A DNA stretch of 64,000 nucleotides from DASWJZ01 sp963792885. GTDB lineage: Bacteria; Pseudomonadota; Alphaproteobacteria; Rhizobiales; Afifellaceae. Shown in pieces: positions 10,253 to 19,106 of this stretch. The number at the start of each line of letters is the position of its first letter. Position 1 is the stretch's first letter. The stretch is from positions 434,001 to 498,000 of the forward strand of contig CAWBXX010000002.1 of assembly GCA_963792885.1 (NCBI GenBank). Direction: 5' to 3'. Both the position numbers and the translations under genes were made by a program. The notes under the pieces are model-generated. The model saw only the letters and a program-made list of their open reading frames with translations, was not told where the DNA came from and ran no database searches.

Positions 10253-11347
10253 TTACTGGCCCGTCTTCACTTCCGTCCAGATGCGCGTGACCTCGCGCTG
10301 CGTGCGCGGGTCGTTCGGCGTCGTCGTGTAGAGCTTGGCGATGGTGGCCTCGTCCGGATAGATCGCCTTGTCGCCGATCACGTCCTCGTTCAGATATTGC
10401 TGCGAGCCTTTGTTGCCGTTCGCATAGTAGACGTAATTGGAGTTGCGGGCGGCGATCTCGGGCTTCAGCATGAAGTTGATGAAGGCGAGCGCGGCGTCGA
10501 CATGCGGCGCGTCAGCGGGAACCGCGAAGCTATCGAGCCACATAAGCGCGCCTTCCTTCGGGATCGAATAGTCGACCGTTACGCCGTTGGCGGCTTCCGC
10601 CGCGCGGTCGCGCGCCTGCAACACGTCGCCCGAATAGCCGACCGCCAGGCAGATGTCGCCGTTGGCGAGCGCGTTGATGTATTCGGAGGAGTGGAATTTC
10701 TGGATATGCGGGCGAATGCTTTTCAGCAGGTCGCCCGCCTTCTGCAGGTCGGCGGAGTCCTTTGAGTCGGGCGGAAGGCCGAGATAGTTGAGCGCCGCCG
10801 GCAGCATGTCGTCGGCGGAGTCGAGCACTTGCACGCCGCAATCGGCGAAGCGCGAGATCACCGCAGGGTCGAAGATCATCGCCCAGGAATCGAGCGGCGC
10901 GTCCGCCATGCGCTCCTTGATCTTGTCGACGTTGTAGCCGATGCCGGTCGTGCCCCACATGTAGTTGGCGGCGTGCTCGAGACCCGGGTCGTATGTCTCG
11001 AGCCGGCCGGCGATCTCCTTCCATTGATATTGCAGGTTCGGGATCTTCGACTTGTCGAGCGGCTGCACGACGCCCGCCTGGATCAGCCGGGCGAGGTTGC
11101 GGTCGGTGGGAACGATGACGTCGTAACCGGAACCGCCCGCAAGCAGCTTCGTCTCCATCATCTCCATCGAATCGTAGACGTCGTAGACGACCTTGATGCC
11201 CGTTTCCTTCGTGAAGTCGTCGAGCACGCCATCGCCGACATAATCGGACCAGTTGTAGACGTTGACGACCTGATCTTGGGCCGACGCCGCAAACGGCAGG
11301 GCGATGAGGGCGGCGGTGGCCAGGAGCTTGGCCATAGTGGAGTTCAC
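10253..11347 (-). CDS. potF: Periplasmic putrescine-binding protein PotF
   Basis: Captures putrescine (or spermidine) in the periplasm and delivers it to PotHI; 364 residues. I choose the GTG at 11347 because GGAGGA lies eight bases upstream; the ATG at 11335 would leave the same signal peptide (LLATAALIALPFAASAQ). Mature family hallmarks are VNVYNWSDYVGDGVLDDFTKETGIKV, the ligand-pocket segment SGYDVIVPT, YMWGTTGIGYN and the C-terminal VYYANGNKGSQQY. First gene of the pot operon; the likely promoter lies between 11348 and 11417. Together with puuA-puuB at 20282-22968 it suggests use of putrescine as a carbon and nitrogen source. Confidence 0.92.
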   Translation of the reverse strand: MNSTMAKLLATAALIALPFAASAQDQVVNVYNWSDYVGDGVLDDFTKETGIKVVYDVYDSMEMMETKLLAGGSGYDVIVPTDRNLARLIQAGVVQPLDKSKIPNLQYQWKEIAGRLETYDPGLEHAANYMWGTTGIGYNVDKIKERMADAPLDSWAMIFDPAVISRFADCGVQVLDSADDMLPAALNYLGLPPDSKDSADLQKAGDLLKSIRPHIQKFHSSEYINALANGDICLAVGYSGDVLQARDRAAEAANGVTVDYSIPKEGALMWLDSFAVPADAPHVDAALAFINFMLKPEIAARNSNYVYYANGNKGSQQYLNEDVIGDKAIYPDEATIAKLYTTTPNDPRTQREVTRIWTEVKTGQ

Positions 11348-11417
11348 GACTTGGGTCCTCCGTGAAAGCTGCAAAAGGGGCCTTGGTAGCTGAGCTTAGG
11401 GGCCGGACGGGGGCGCT

Positions 11418-12824
11418 TCAACCCGTGAGTTCATGGTCGGAGGGCCCGATCACGTGCTCGTGGAAGGCGCTCGGTTGCGCGACCGGGGGGCTATGCCGGT
11501 GCCCGCAGTCGAAGCGCTCGCAAAGCCGGCAGGTGACGCCGATCGGCCGCGGGGCCCTGGAAGGCCCGAGGAGATCGGCGACGTCGGCGCTCCGCCACCC
11601 AAGGAGCGTGAGCCGCCGCGGCGGCGGGAGCGGCCCCGTAAGCGGGCCGTCCTCGGCGAAAGCGACGGCGCGATAGGAACCGCCATCGGCGAGAAGAAGC
11701 TCGGCGTGGACCGGCTGGGCGGCGAGCATTGGATCGAAAATGGGCAGCCTTGCGCAAAGCGGCGCCCGCCGCGGCAACGGGAATCCGACGCCGGCGATCC
11801 GGGCGGTGACCGCGCCGGCCGCGTCGAGCGTCACCAGAAAGGCCGGCGGCAGCGAATGCGCGCCGCCGGCGCCGAGCGCCGCGAGACGCTGCGCAATGCG
11901 CGACGGCGAGAGCGTGAAGCGCCGCGACAGGCGGATAAGGTCGAAGCCGCTCTCGCGCGCCGCCTGGGCCAGCCGCTCGCCGGGCGTCAGGATCGCCTCC
12001 GCTAGCCGCCGAGCGAAGCCGTTGCGGCAAATGCGCGCCGGCTCCGGCTCCGTCATGCCCGCCTCCGTCGCGAGCCGGTCGAGCAGGCGGCGATGCCCGA
12101 GAAAGGCGATCTGCCGCGCGACGAGAAACGGGCGCTCAAGAAGCGGCACGCGCTCGGAGATGAAGAGCCGCAGCGTGTGGCGGTCGTAGCGAAGCTGCTC
12201 GATCGGCATGACATGGTCGGGGAGGATGCGGAGCTCAACGTTGTGCCGCGCCTTCAAGTGCGCCCTCAGCGCCTCCTGCGGATCGTCGCGCGGTCGAAGC
12301 TCGGCGGCGACCACCTCGGCTTCCGCCTCGATTAGAGGGAAGTAAGGGCCCGCCTCCTCGAAATAGGCGGCGACCTGCGCCGTCGGCAGGCGCGTGCTGC
12401 TCTCTCCTGTCGGCTCCCCGCTTTTTGCCAGCGAATGCGAGAGATCGGAGAGCCGCTCGAGCGCTTCGCGATAAGCCTCGAAGAGCCGCATCATCGCACG
12501 CGCCGCATTGGGCGCGGCCTCGGCGAACTCCGAAAGCTCGCTCGGCGAGGCGATCTCACCGGTAAGCAGCGGATCGGCGAAAACCTCCTTCAGCCCCTCG
12601 ACCGCCTGCTCGCTGTCGTCCGCCGAAAGCTCGGTGACGTCGACGCCGTAGACCGTCGAGAGCTTCAGAAGCACCTGCACCGTGAGCGGCCGCTGGTTGC
12701 GCTCGATTAGGTTCAGGTAGCTTGGCGACACGCCGATCGCGGCCGCCATCTGCGTCTGCGTCAGGCCGAGCCGCTGTCTCAGGCGCTTCAGCCGCGCCCC
12801 GGCGAAGATCTTGCGCTCGGCCAT
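11418..12824 (-). CDS. XRE-family short-chain acyl-CoA-type regulator (RamB/ScfR-like)
   Basis: DNA-binding regulator of 468 residues starting at the ATG at 12824; the longer open frame upstream reads intergenic DNA. An N-terminal HTH (residues about 10-65: RLKRLRQRLGLTQTQMAAAIGVSPSYLNLIERNQRPLT) is followed by an IrrE/DUF955-like central part (RQIAFLGHRRLLDRLA) and a C-terminal DUF2083-type domain with a cysteine-rich end (CRLCERFDCGHR). This family (RamB in actinobacteria, ScfR-type in alphaproteobacteria) controls acetate, propionate and glyoxylate genes. It is divergent from isocitrate lyase, its probable target, across a 160-base gap that contains a RamB-like site. Ligand and sign of regulation are not visible in the sequence. 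Confidence 0.87.
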   Translation of the reverse strand: MAERKIFAGARLKRLRQRLGLTQTQMAAAIGVSPSYLNLIERNQRPLTVQVLLKLSTVYGVDVTELSADDSEQAVEGLKEVFADPLLTGEIASPSELSEFAEAAPNAARAMMRLFEAYREALERLSDLSHSLAKSGEPTGESSTRLPTAQVAAYFEEAGPYFPLIEAEAEVVAAELRPRDDPQEALRAHLKARHNVELRILPDHVMPIEQLRYDRHTLRLFISERVPLLERPFLVARQIAFLGHRRLLDRLATEAGMTEPEPARICRNGFARRLAEAILTPGERLAQAARESGFDLIRLSRRFTLSPSRIAQRLAALGAGGAHSLPPAFLVTLDAAGAVTARIAGVGFPLPRRAPLCARLPIFDPMLAAQPVHAELLLADGGSYRAVAFAEDGPLTGPLPPPRRLTLLGWRSADVADLLGPSRAPRPIGVTCRLCERFDCGHRHSPPVAQPSAFHEHVIGPSDHELTG

Positions 12825-12836
12825 CCCTAGCTCCGA

Positions 12837-12851
12837 TTTACAAAACTTTAC
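12837..12851. promoter_or_regulatory. Candidate operator for the XRE regulator
   Basis: TTTACAAAACTTTAC (reverse complement GTAAAGTTTTGTAAA) lies just before the regulator start and 134 bases before aceA. It resembles the RamB site core AAAGTTTGCAAA known from actinobacteria, differing at two positions. The region is AT-rich compared with its surroundings. Assignment is by similarity and position only. Confidence 0.4.
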
Positions 12852-12984
12852 ATCCGACGGGCGGTCCCATGCAAGATGAGACATCTTTACCTCTTTTTCG
12901 GGCGCTCTTGCGCCGAAAAGCTCGACATACTGCGTCGCAATGTAACAGGTATCGACACGATCTTTCCGGCTTGGGAGATGAGCT

Positions 12985-14283
12985 GTGACGACGATAGCGA
13001 CGCTGGTGCCCGGTGCGGCGCCGAAGAGGTTCGACGGCATCGAGCGGCCCTATGGTCCGGAGGACGTGGCCCGGCTCCGCGGCTCTCTGCCGATCCGCCA
13101 CACGTTGGCCGAGCACGCCGCAGACCGCCTTTGGGCCCTTCTGAACGGCGAGCCCTTCGTGAATGCGCTCGGCGCGCTCTCCGGCAATCAGGCCATGCAG
13201 ATGGTGCGCGCAGGCTTGCAGGCCATCTACTTGTCCGGTTGGCAGGTCGCGGCCGACGCCAACACCGCCGGCGCCATGTATCCCGACCAGTCGCTCTATC
13301 CGGCGAATTCCGGTCCGGAGCTCGTCAGGAAGATCAACAGGACGCTGCAGCGCGCCGACCAGATCGAGACGATGGAGGGGAAGCGCTCCGTCGAGACGTG
13401 GTTCGCGCCGATCATCGCCGACGCGGAAGCCGGCTTCGGCGGGCCGCTCAACGTCTTCGAGATCATGAAGGCCTATATCGAGGCGGGTGCCGCGGGCGTG
13501 CACTTCGAGGACCAGCTCGCTTCGGAGAAGAAGTGCGGTCACATGGGCGGCAAGGTGCTGATCCCGACCTCCGCGCACATCCGCAATCTCGTCGCCGCGC
13601 GGCTCGCCGCCGACGTGATGGGCGTCTCGACGCTCGTCGTCGCGCGCACCGACGCGGAAGCCGCGCGGCTCATCACCTCAGACGTCGACGAGCGCGACCG
13701 CGCCTTCATCATCCCGGCCGAGCGCACGGCGGAAGGCTTCTATTGGGTGAAGAACGGGCTTGAGCCGTGCATCGCGCGCGCCAAGGCCTACGCGCCCTAT
13801 GCCGATCTGATCTGGTGCGAGACCTCGAAGCCGGACCTGGAGCAGGCAAAGCGCTTCGCGGAAGGCGTTCATCGCGACTTCCCCGGCAAGATGCTCGCCT
13901 ACAATTGCTCGCCGAGCTTCAATTGGAAGAAGAACCTCGACGACGCCACCATCGCCAAGTTCCAGCGCGAGCTCGGCGCCATGGGCTATCGCTTCCAGTT
14001 CATCACGCTCGCCGGGTTCCATCAGTTGAACCACGGCATGTTCGAGCTCGCCCGCGATTATAGCGCGCGCCAGATGGCGGCCTATTCGGAGCTGCAGGAA
14101 GCCGAGTTCGCCTCGGAGGCCGACGGCTATACGGCGACGCGCCACCAGCGCGAGGTCGGCACGTCCTATTTTGACGCCGTGTCGACAGCGATCACCGGTG
14201 GCCTCGGCTCGACGACGGCGATGGCCGGCTCGACGGAGAGCGCGCAGTTCGAGCCGAAGGGCGAAAAGCGCCGCGCGGCGTGA
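12985..14283 (+). CDS. aceA: Isocitrate lyase
   Basis: Glyoxylate-cycle enzyme splitting isocitrate into succinate and glyoxylate, letting cells grow on acetate or fatty acids; 432 residues, cytoplasmic. The start is a GTG at 12985 with GGGAGA 8 bases upstream. The catalytic loop KKCGHMGGKVLIPT contains the nucleophilic cysteine. Other family segments are YLSGWQVAADANTAGAMYPDQSLYP, WFAPIIADAEAGFGG, NCSPSFNWKKNLDD and FQFITLAGFHQLN. Divergent from its likely XRE regulator, and followed with overlap by a small gene. It fits with acetoacetyl-CoA synthetase elsewhere in the window as part of C2/C4 acid use. Confidence 0.96.
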   Translation: MTTIATLVPGAAPKRFDGIERPYGPEDVARLRGSLPIRHTLAEHAADRLWALLNGEPFVNALGALSGNQAMQMVRAGLQAIYLSGWQVAADANTAGAMYPDQSLYPANSGPELVRKINRTLQRADQIETMEGKRSVETWFAPIIADAEAGFGGPLNVFEIMKAYIEAGAAGVHFEDQLASEKKCGHMGGKVLIPTSAHIRNLVAARLAADVMGVSTLVVARTDAEAARLITSDVDERDRAFIIPAERTAEGFYWVKNGLEPCIARAKAYAPYADLIWCETSKPDLEQAKRFAEGVHRDFPGKMLAYNCSPSFNWKKNLDDATIAKFQRELGAMGYRFQFITLAGFHQLNHGMFELARDYSARQMAAYSELQEAEFASEADGYTATRHQREVGTSYFDAVSTAITGGLGSTTAMAGSTESAQFEPKGEKRRAA

Positions 14284-14525
14284 TGGAGACGACCATGATC
14301 AAGACCAACGTAAAGGAACGCGCCGAGGCGCTGACCACGACGATGTCGGACGACCAGACGACCGCCCTTCGTTGCCTCGGCAACGACCTGCATCGGCTGA
14401 ACCAGTCTGTCATGCGCTGCGTGGAGTCGGGCCTCTCGGTGGAGCTGCAGCGGACGGCCCGCCACCACGCCGAAGGCGGCTATTGGGGCGATCTTCTCGT
14501 GCCGATCGTCGTCAAGCAGAAGTGA
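14283..14525 (+). CDS. Small conserved-looking protein downstream of aceA
   Basis: Unrecognised protein of 80 residues (ATG at 14283) or 76 residues (ATG at 14295), with no membrane segment or signal peptide. Its first codon overlaps the aceA stop, so it is probably translated with isocitrate lyase. The sequence is mixed alpha-type (TTALRCLGNDLHRLNQSVMRCVESGLSVELQ) and ends HAEGGYWGDLLVPIVVKQK. Codon use matches its neighbours. Function unknown; the position suggests a role linked to glyoxylate metabolism, but that is only inference. Confidence 0.65.
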   Translation: METTMIKTNVKERAEALTTTMSDDQTTALRCLGNDLHRLNQSVMRCVESGLSVELQRTARHHAEGGYWGDLLVPIVVKQK

Positions 14526-14713
14526 CGCGAGCGGCGGCGTGGGCCATCGCCTGCGCCGCCTGCTTCCCTGAATTCATCAGTCTTTCCAGCGGCTTGCACG
14601 CTGTGACGCTGGGTCGCGCGCTGCAGTCACGGTAACGCTGCAATTCGTCCGACATTGCTGTTTGGCGCGCGCCGCGCTAGCGGAAGCCGCCCTCCCAACG
14701 GCAAAGGACGAAA

Positions 14714-16459
14714 ATGTCGGCATCCGAAGCCGCTCAGCCGCCCGTCGGCTTGAGCCTCACGGGGCGTGGTCGGACGATCGCAACGCTCGTCGTCCTCCTC
14801 GCCTTTTTCATGGACATCCTGGATTCGACGATCGTCAACGTGGCGATCCCTTCGATCCGGGATAGCCTCGGCGCGACCTATTCCTCCATCCAGTGGCTCA
14901 TCGCCGGCTATCAGCTCGCCTTCGCGCTTTTTCTCATCACCGGCGGTCGCCTCGGCGACATCGTCGGCTACAAGAAGATGTTCCTGATCGGTGTCGGAGG
15001 TTTCACCGTCGCCTCGGCGCTGTCGGGCCTTGCGACTTCGACGGAGATGCTGATCGGCGCGCGCCTCCTTCAGGGTCTGATGGCGGCGTTGATGGTGCCG
15101 CAGATCCTCTCCAACGTGCAGATCATGTACACGACGACCAAGGAGCGGCAGGGCATTTCCGCCTTGTACGGCGGCATTGCCGGCATCGCGACCGTGCTCG
15201 GGCCGATCATCGGCGCGCTGCTCATCACCGGCAACGTCTGGGACCTCGGCTGGCGCACCATCTTCCTCGTCAACATCCCCGTCGGGATCGGCGCGATCAT
15301 TCTTGCCTGGATCTTTCTGCCGGACGCGAAGTCGCCCAATCCGCTGAAGCTCGATCTGATCGGCGTCGGCGTCGTGCTCGTCGCCATGCTGATGCTGATG
15401 TACCCGCTGATCCAGGGCCGCCAACTCGATTGGCCGGCATGGGTGATCGCCTCGATGGTCGTGTCGATCGCGGTCTTCGTGCTCTTCGCCTTCACGCAGG
15501 TCTGGAAGGACGGGCGCGACGCCTCGCCGCTTGTCGTGCCGGGACTTTTCCGCCGCCGCTCCTTCGTAGCCGGCGTCATTCTGAGCCTTTCCTTCTTCTC
15601 GGTGGTCTTCGGCTTCTTCTTCATCTTCACGATCTACCTGCAGATCGGGCTCGGCTACTCGATCCTGAAGGCGGGCCTGACCGGCATTCCCTTTTCGCTC
15701 GGCGTGAGCCTTGCGGCGGGCATGTCGGGACCCGTGCTCGTGCCGCGCTTCGGACGGAAGATCATCTCCGCCGGCCCCATCATCATGGGCGCGGGCTACG
15801 CCCTTTTCCTCTTCACGATCAGCCATTTCGGCGGCGACGTGACGCCGTGGGAGATGATCCCGTCGCTCCTCGTCGCCGGCCTCGGCATGGGCTGCGTGGT
15901 CGCGCCGATCTACGCCTTCATCCTCGCCGAAGTGCCGATCAGGGATGCCGGCTCCGCCTCGGGTGTCGTCAATACGACGCAGCAGATCGGCGGCGCGATC
16001 GGCGTCGCCATCGTCGGGATCATCTTCTTCGGTCTTCTCGCCAGCCAGGCGCAGATGAGCGTGGAGAGCGTGCGCGACGAGCTGAGCGCGGACCTCACGA
16101 CGATAGGCGTGCCGAAGTCGCAGCTTCCGAAGGTGACCAGCAACTTCGAGGCCTGCTTCGTCGACCGTGCCAACGCCAAGGATCTCGCCGCGGTGCCGGA
16201 AAGCTGCCGCAGCGGCGAGGATGCGCTGGCGCGCAACGAGGCGTCGGACCCGCAGGCCATCGCCGCCATCCGCGCCTCGCTTCTCGCCCGCGGCACGGAA
16301 GCCAATCAGCGGAACTTCACCCGTACGATGGAGTGGACCCTTCTCTTCCAGCTCTGCGCTCTGGTCGTGATCTTCTTCTTGAGCTTCGCTCTCCCCGCCA
16401 GGCCGCGCACGCGCGAGGAGATGAACCAGCTTGCCGCCGAAGGGGTGATCGGCGTCTGA
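14714..16459 (+). CDS. MFS drug:H+ antiporter, DHA2 (EmrB/QacA) family
   Basis: Inner-membrane exporter of 581 residues with about 14 transmembrane helices. The first helix carries FFMDILDSTIVNVAIPSI, the DHA2 hallmark, and the loop GGRLGDIVGYKKMF is motif A. The start ATG at 14714 has AAAGGA upstream. A hydrophilic stretch of about 90 residues (from about 440 to 530) before the last helix is a periplasmic loop. It lies just upstream of the TetR-HlyD-ABC operon, but promoter elements at 16495-16523 show that operon starts anew. The substrate cannot be read from the sequence. Confidence 0.9.
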   Translation: MSASEAAQPPVGLSLTGRGRTIATLVVLLAFFMDILDSTIVNVAIPSIRDSLGATYSSIQWLIAGYQLAFALFLITGGRLGDIVGYKKMFLIGVGGFTVASALSGLATSTEMLIGARLLQGLMAALMVPQILSNVQIMYTTTKERQGISALYGGIAGIATVLGPIIGALLITGNVWDLGWRTIFLVNIPVGIGAIILAWIFLPDAKSPNPLKLDLIGVGVVLVAMLMLMYPLIQGRQLDWPAWVIASMVVSIAVFVLFAFTQVWKDGRDASPLVVPGLFRRRSFVAGVILSLSFFSVVFGFFFIFTIYLQIGLGYSILKAGLTGIPFSLGVSLAAGMSGPVLVPRFGRKIISAGPIIMGAGYALFLFTISHFGGDVTPWEMIPSLLVAGLGMGCVVAPIYAFILAEVPIRDAGSASGVVNTTQQIGGAIGVAIVGIIFFGLLASQAQMSVESVRDELSADLTTIGVPKSQLPKVTSNFEACFVDRANAKDLAAVPESCRSGEDALARNEASDPQAIAAIRASLLARGTEANQRNFTRTMEWTLLFQLCALVVIFFLSFALPARPRTREEMNQLAAEGVIGV

Positions 16460-16494
16460 CTGCAACCGCCGATTAACCAGATTAAAACAAGTGT

Positions 16495-16550
16495 TTGAAA
16501 CGTACGTTTGACGGTGCTATATGTGCCTCGGTCAGTATGAGCCGAGGCAC
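16495..16550 (+). promoter_or_regulatory. Promoter and operator of the cecR-like operon
   Basis: TTGAAA at 16495-16500 and TATATG at 16518-16523 are separated by exactly 17 bases, a good sigma-70-type promoter. A perfect 12-bp palindrome AAACGTACGTTT at 16498-16509 overlaps the -35 box, as expected of a TetR autorepressor site. A second inverted repeat, GTGCCTCGG (16523-16531) and CCGAGGCAC (16542-16550), ends six bases before the GTG start, could form a leader hairpin and may hide the ribosome site. Function is inferred from geometry. Confidence 0.6.
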
Positions 16551-16555
16551 GCGAA

Positions 16556-17218
16556 GTGTTGGATAAAACTGAGAAACCGGTCGATCCGACGCGCCAGCGC
16601 ATTCTCGACGCAGCGCTCGACCTGTTCGGCGACCGCGGCCCGAGCGGGACGACGGTCCGCGAAATTGCCCAACGCGCGAGGGTGAATGTCGCCGCGATTT
16701 CTTACCATTTCGGCGGCAAGGACGAGCTCTACCGCGCCGTCGCGACACACGTCACCGGCCTGATCCACGGCCGCGTGCTCGAAGGCGCCGGACGCCATCT
16801 CGCCGTGCTTCCCGCCGATCCTACAGCGGCGCTCGAGTCGCTCCAGGCGCTTCTTGAGACGATCGTCGACGTGATCGTAGGCCCGGAGGAGATGCGGCGC
16901 GTCGCCCGCTTCATCCTGCGTGAGCAGATGGAGCCGACCGAGGCCTTCGAGATCTTCTACGGCACGCTGTCGCGCCTGCACCTCGCCGCCTGCCGGTTTC
17001 TCGGCATGGCTGCCGGTGTCGACCCGGAATCCGTCGACACGAAGATGCGCGTCTTTCTGCTCGTCGGGCAGGTGATCTTCCTGCGCGTGGCGGAGGCAGC
17101 CGTCCGCCGTCGCCTCGACAGGGGAGGCTATGACGCCGCGTTCCTCGCAGAGGTGAAGAAGCTCGTGCGCGAGAACGCTCGTGCCGCTGTGGAGGCGGCG
17201 CGAAAGGAGAAGCCATGA
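16556..17218 (+). CDS. TetR-family regulator, CecR (YbiH)-like
   Basis: Ligand-responsive repressor of 220 residues. The N-terminal HTH is RILDAALDLFGDRGPSGTTVREIAQRARVNVAAISYHFGGKDELY (residues about 14-60). The C-terminal half, with VDVIVGPEEMRRVARFILREQMEPTEAFEIFY, matches the CecR-type ligand domain. The start is a GTG at 16556 (a TTG follows). It is the first gene of an operon whose order, TetR-membrane fusion-ABC ATPase-ABC2 permease, mirrors E. coli cecR-ybhG-ybhF-ybhS/R. The stop overlaps the next start by four bases. It probably represses its own operon through the palindrome at 16498-16509. Confidence 0.88.
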   Translation: MLDKTEKPVDPTRQRILDAALDLFGDRGPSGTTVREIAQRARVNVAAISYHFGGKDELYRAVATHVTGLIHGRVLEGAGRHLAVLPADPTAALESLQALLETIVDVIVGPEEMRRVARFILREQMEPTEAFEIFYGTLSRLHLAACRFLGMAAGVDPESVDTKMRVFLLVGQVIFLRVAEAAVRRRLDRGGYDAAFLAEVKKLVRENARAAVEAARKEKP

Positions 17219-18177
17219 GGCGCCTCCTTCTCGTTCTGCCGCTTCTCGCTCTTGCCGCCTGCGGCGGCGATCCGAACGGTGCGAGCTTCCAGGGCTATAT
17301 CGAGGGCGATTTCGTCAACGTCGCGCCGGAGGTCAGCGGGCGGATCGTGGAGCTTGCGGTCCGCCGTGGCGGCGAGGTCGCGGTCGGGGACCTGCTCTTC
17401 AAGCTCGACGACACGGAAGCGAAGGCCGCCGTCATGCAGGCGAGCGCGGAGATGGCGCGCGCCGAGGCGCAACTCGCCAACCTGAAGGAGGGTCAGCGCC
17501 CGCCCGAGATCGCGGTGATCGAGGCGCAGATCGCCGAAGCCGAGGCCGCGCTCGACAAGGCGCGTCGCGACTTCGAGCGGCAGAAAGCGCTCTTCGACCG
17601 CAAGGTCGTCTCCGAGGCGCAACTCGATCAGGCGCGCGAGGCGATTACTGTTGCTGAGGCGCGCGTGACCGCGGCGAAGCGTCAGCGCGATGTCGCGGCG
17701 ATGCCGGCGCGCACGCCAGAGATCGATGCGGCCGAGCGCGCCGTCGATGCTGCGCGCGCCGCCCTGGAGCAGGCGCAAACACGAGCTTCGAAATATATCG
17801 TCGACGCCCCCGTCGCTGGCCGCATCGAGGATACCTACTACGAGACGGGCGAGGTTGCGTCGGCCGGAGCGCCGGTTCTCGAGCTGCTTCCGGCCGACAA
17901 GCGCAAGGTCATCTTCTATGTCCCCGAGGCGGCTCGTCCGAGGCTTGCGATAGGTGAGGACGTGGCGGTGAGCTGCGACGGCTGCGCCTCCAGCCTGGGC
18001 GGCGAGCTGACCTTCCTCGGCTCGGAAGCGGAATATACGCCGCCCATCATCTTCAGCCGCGAAAACCGGGGCAAGCTCATGTTCCGCGCCGAAGCGCGGC
18101 TTTCCGGCGAGGCGGCGAAGCTGCCGCTCGGCCAGCCCGTCGACGTGACGCCCAGCGGCAACGGCGGCTCGCAATGA
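17215..18177 (+). CDS. HlyD-family membrane fusion lipoprotein (YbhG-like)
   Basis: Periplasmic adaptor of 320 residues linking an inner-membrane ABC exporter to the cell exterior. The N-terminus MRRLLLVLPLLALAAC has a lipobox with Cys16 as the lipidation site. The first biotinyl-lipoyl half is VAPEVSGRIVELAVRRGGEVAVGDLLFKLDD. A long coiled coil (residues about 65-185, rich in EAQIAEAEAALDKARRDFERQ) follows, then the second lipoyl half and the beta-barrel VDAPVAGRIEDTYYETGEVASAGAPVLELLP. ATGA overlaps on both sides show tight coupling with the regulator and the ATPase. Confidence 0.9.
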   Translation: MRRLLLVLPLLALAACGGDPNGASFQGYIEGDFVNVAPEVSGRIVELAVRRGGEVAVGDLLFKLDDTEAKAAVMQASAEMARAEAQLANLKEGQRPPEIAVIEAQIAEAEAALDKARRDFERQKALFDRKVVSEAQLDQAREAITVAEARVTAAKRQRDVAAMPARTPEIDAAERAVDAARAALEQAQTRASKYIVDAPVAGRIEDTYYETGEVASAGAPVLELLPADKRKVIFYVPEAARPRLAIGEDVAVSCDGCASSLGGELTFLGSEAEYTPPIIFSRENRGKLMFRAEARLSGEAAKLPLGQPVDVTPSGNGGSQ

Positions 18178-19106
18178 ACGGCGAGACGGTCATCGATGTT
18201 CACGGCCTGACCAAGCGCTTCGGCGACAAGACGGCAGTCAAGGACGTCGACCTTCAGGTCCAGGAGGGCGAGATCGTCGGCTTCCTCGGCCCGAACGGCT
18301 CCGGCAAGACGACGACGATCCGCATGATCTGCGGGCTGCTTCGCCCTTCAGGCGGCGATGGCACCTGCCTTGGCCACGACATCGTGCGCGATGCGGAGGC
18401 GATCAAGCGCGAGGTCGGCTACATGACGCAGCGCTTCTCGCTCTACGAAGATCTGACGATCCGCGAGAACCTCGAATTCGTCGGCCGGCTTTATGCGGTT
18501 CAAGATCTCGGCCGCGTCGTCGACGGGACGCTCGAGGGTCTTGGCCTGAAAGACCGGCAGCGACAGCTGGCCGGAACGCTTTCCGGTGGCTGGAAGCAGC
18601 GCCTGGCGCTCGCCGCCTGCATCATGCACAAGCCGCGGCTCCTTCTTCTCGACGAGCCGACGGCCGGCGTCGATCCGAAAGCACGCCGCGAGTTCTGGGA
18701 CGAGATTCACCGCCTCGCCGACGACGGTCTGACCGTGCTCGTCTCCACCCACTACATGGATGAGGCGGAGCGCTGCCACCGCATCGTCTACATCGCCTAC
18801 GGTACGATCGTCGCGCGCGGCACGGCGGCTGAGATCATCGAGCATTCCGGGCTTCAGACCTTCGTGCTTTCCGGCCGCGGCGCTGCGCCGGCCGCGCGCG
18901 CTCTTGAAGGCATGCCGGGCGTTGAGCAGGTCGCAGCCTTCGGCCAGGCCATCCATATCGTCGGCTCGGACAAACAGGCGTTGGCGGAGAGCGTGCACGA
19001 GGTCGCCGAGCATTATCCGGTCGAGATCGAGACCGGCGAAACCACGCTGGAGGATGTCTTCATCCGCCTCATGAGCGAGGCTCAGGTGGAAGCGAACGGC
19101 CGATGA
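18174..19106 (+). CDS. ABC exporter ATPase (YbhF-like)
   Basis: ATPase of an ABC-2 exporter, 310 residues. Walker A is GPNGSGKTTTIRM, the signature is LSGGWKQRLALAACI, Walker B is LLLLDEPTAGVD, and the H-loop is VSTHYMDEAE. E. coli YbhF has two ATPase domains; this protein has one, so the full transporter would need a dimer. The C-terminal portion (FVLSGRGAAPAARALEGMPGVEQV) is the usual regulatory tail of drug and lipid exporters. Four-base overlaps join it to the fusion protein and the permease. Confidence 0.9.
   Translation: MNGETVIDVHGLTKRFGDKTAVKDVDLQVQEGEIVGFLGPNGSGKTTTIRMICGLLRPSGGDGTCLGHDIVRDAEAIKREVGYMTQRFSLYEDLTIRENLEFVGRLYAVQDLGRVVDGTLEGLGLKDRQRQLAGTLSGGWKQRLALAACIMHKPRLLLLDEPTAGVDPKARREFWDEIHRLADDGLTVLVSTHYMDEAERCHRIVYIAYGTIVARGTAAEIIEHSGLQTFVLSGRGAAPAARALEGMPGVEQVAAFGQAIHIVGSDKQALAESVHEVAEHYPVEIETGETTLEDVFIRLMSEAQVEANGR

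Noticed and set aside
12825..13040. Extension of the XRE regulator upstream of 12824
   Set aside because: It would overlap aceA and read through the AT-rich promoter; the HTH domain begins right after the ATG at 12824.
14627..16465. A 612-codon minus-strand frame opposite the MFS gene
   Set aside because: Antisense shadow; highly charged repetitive translation with no domain, whereas the plus strand encodes a clear 14-helix transporter.
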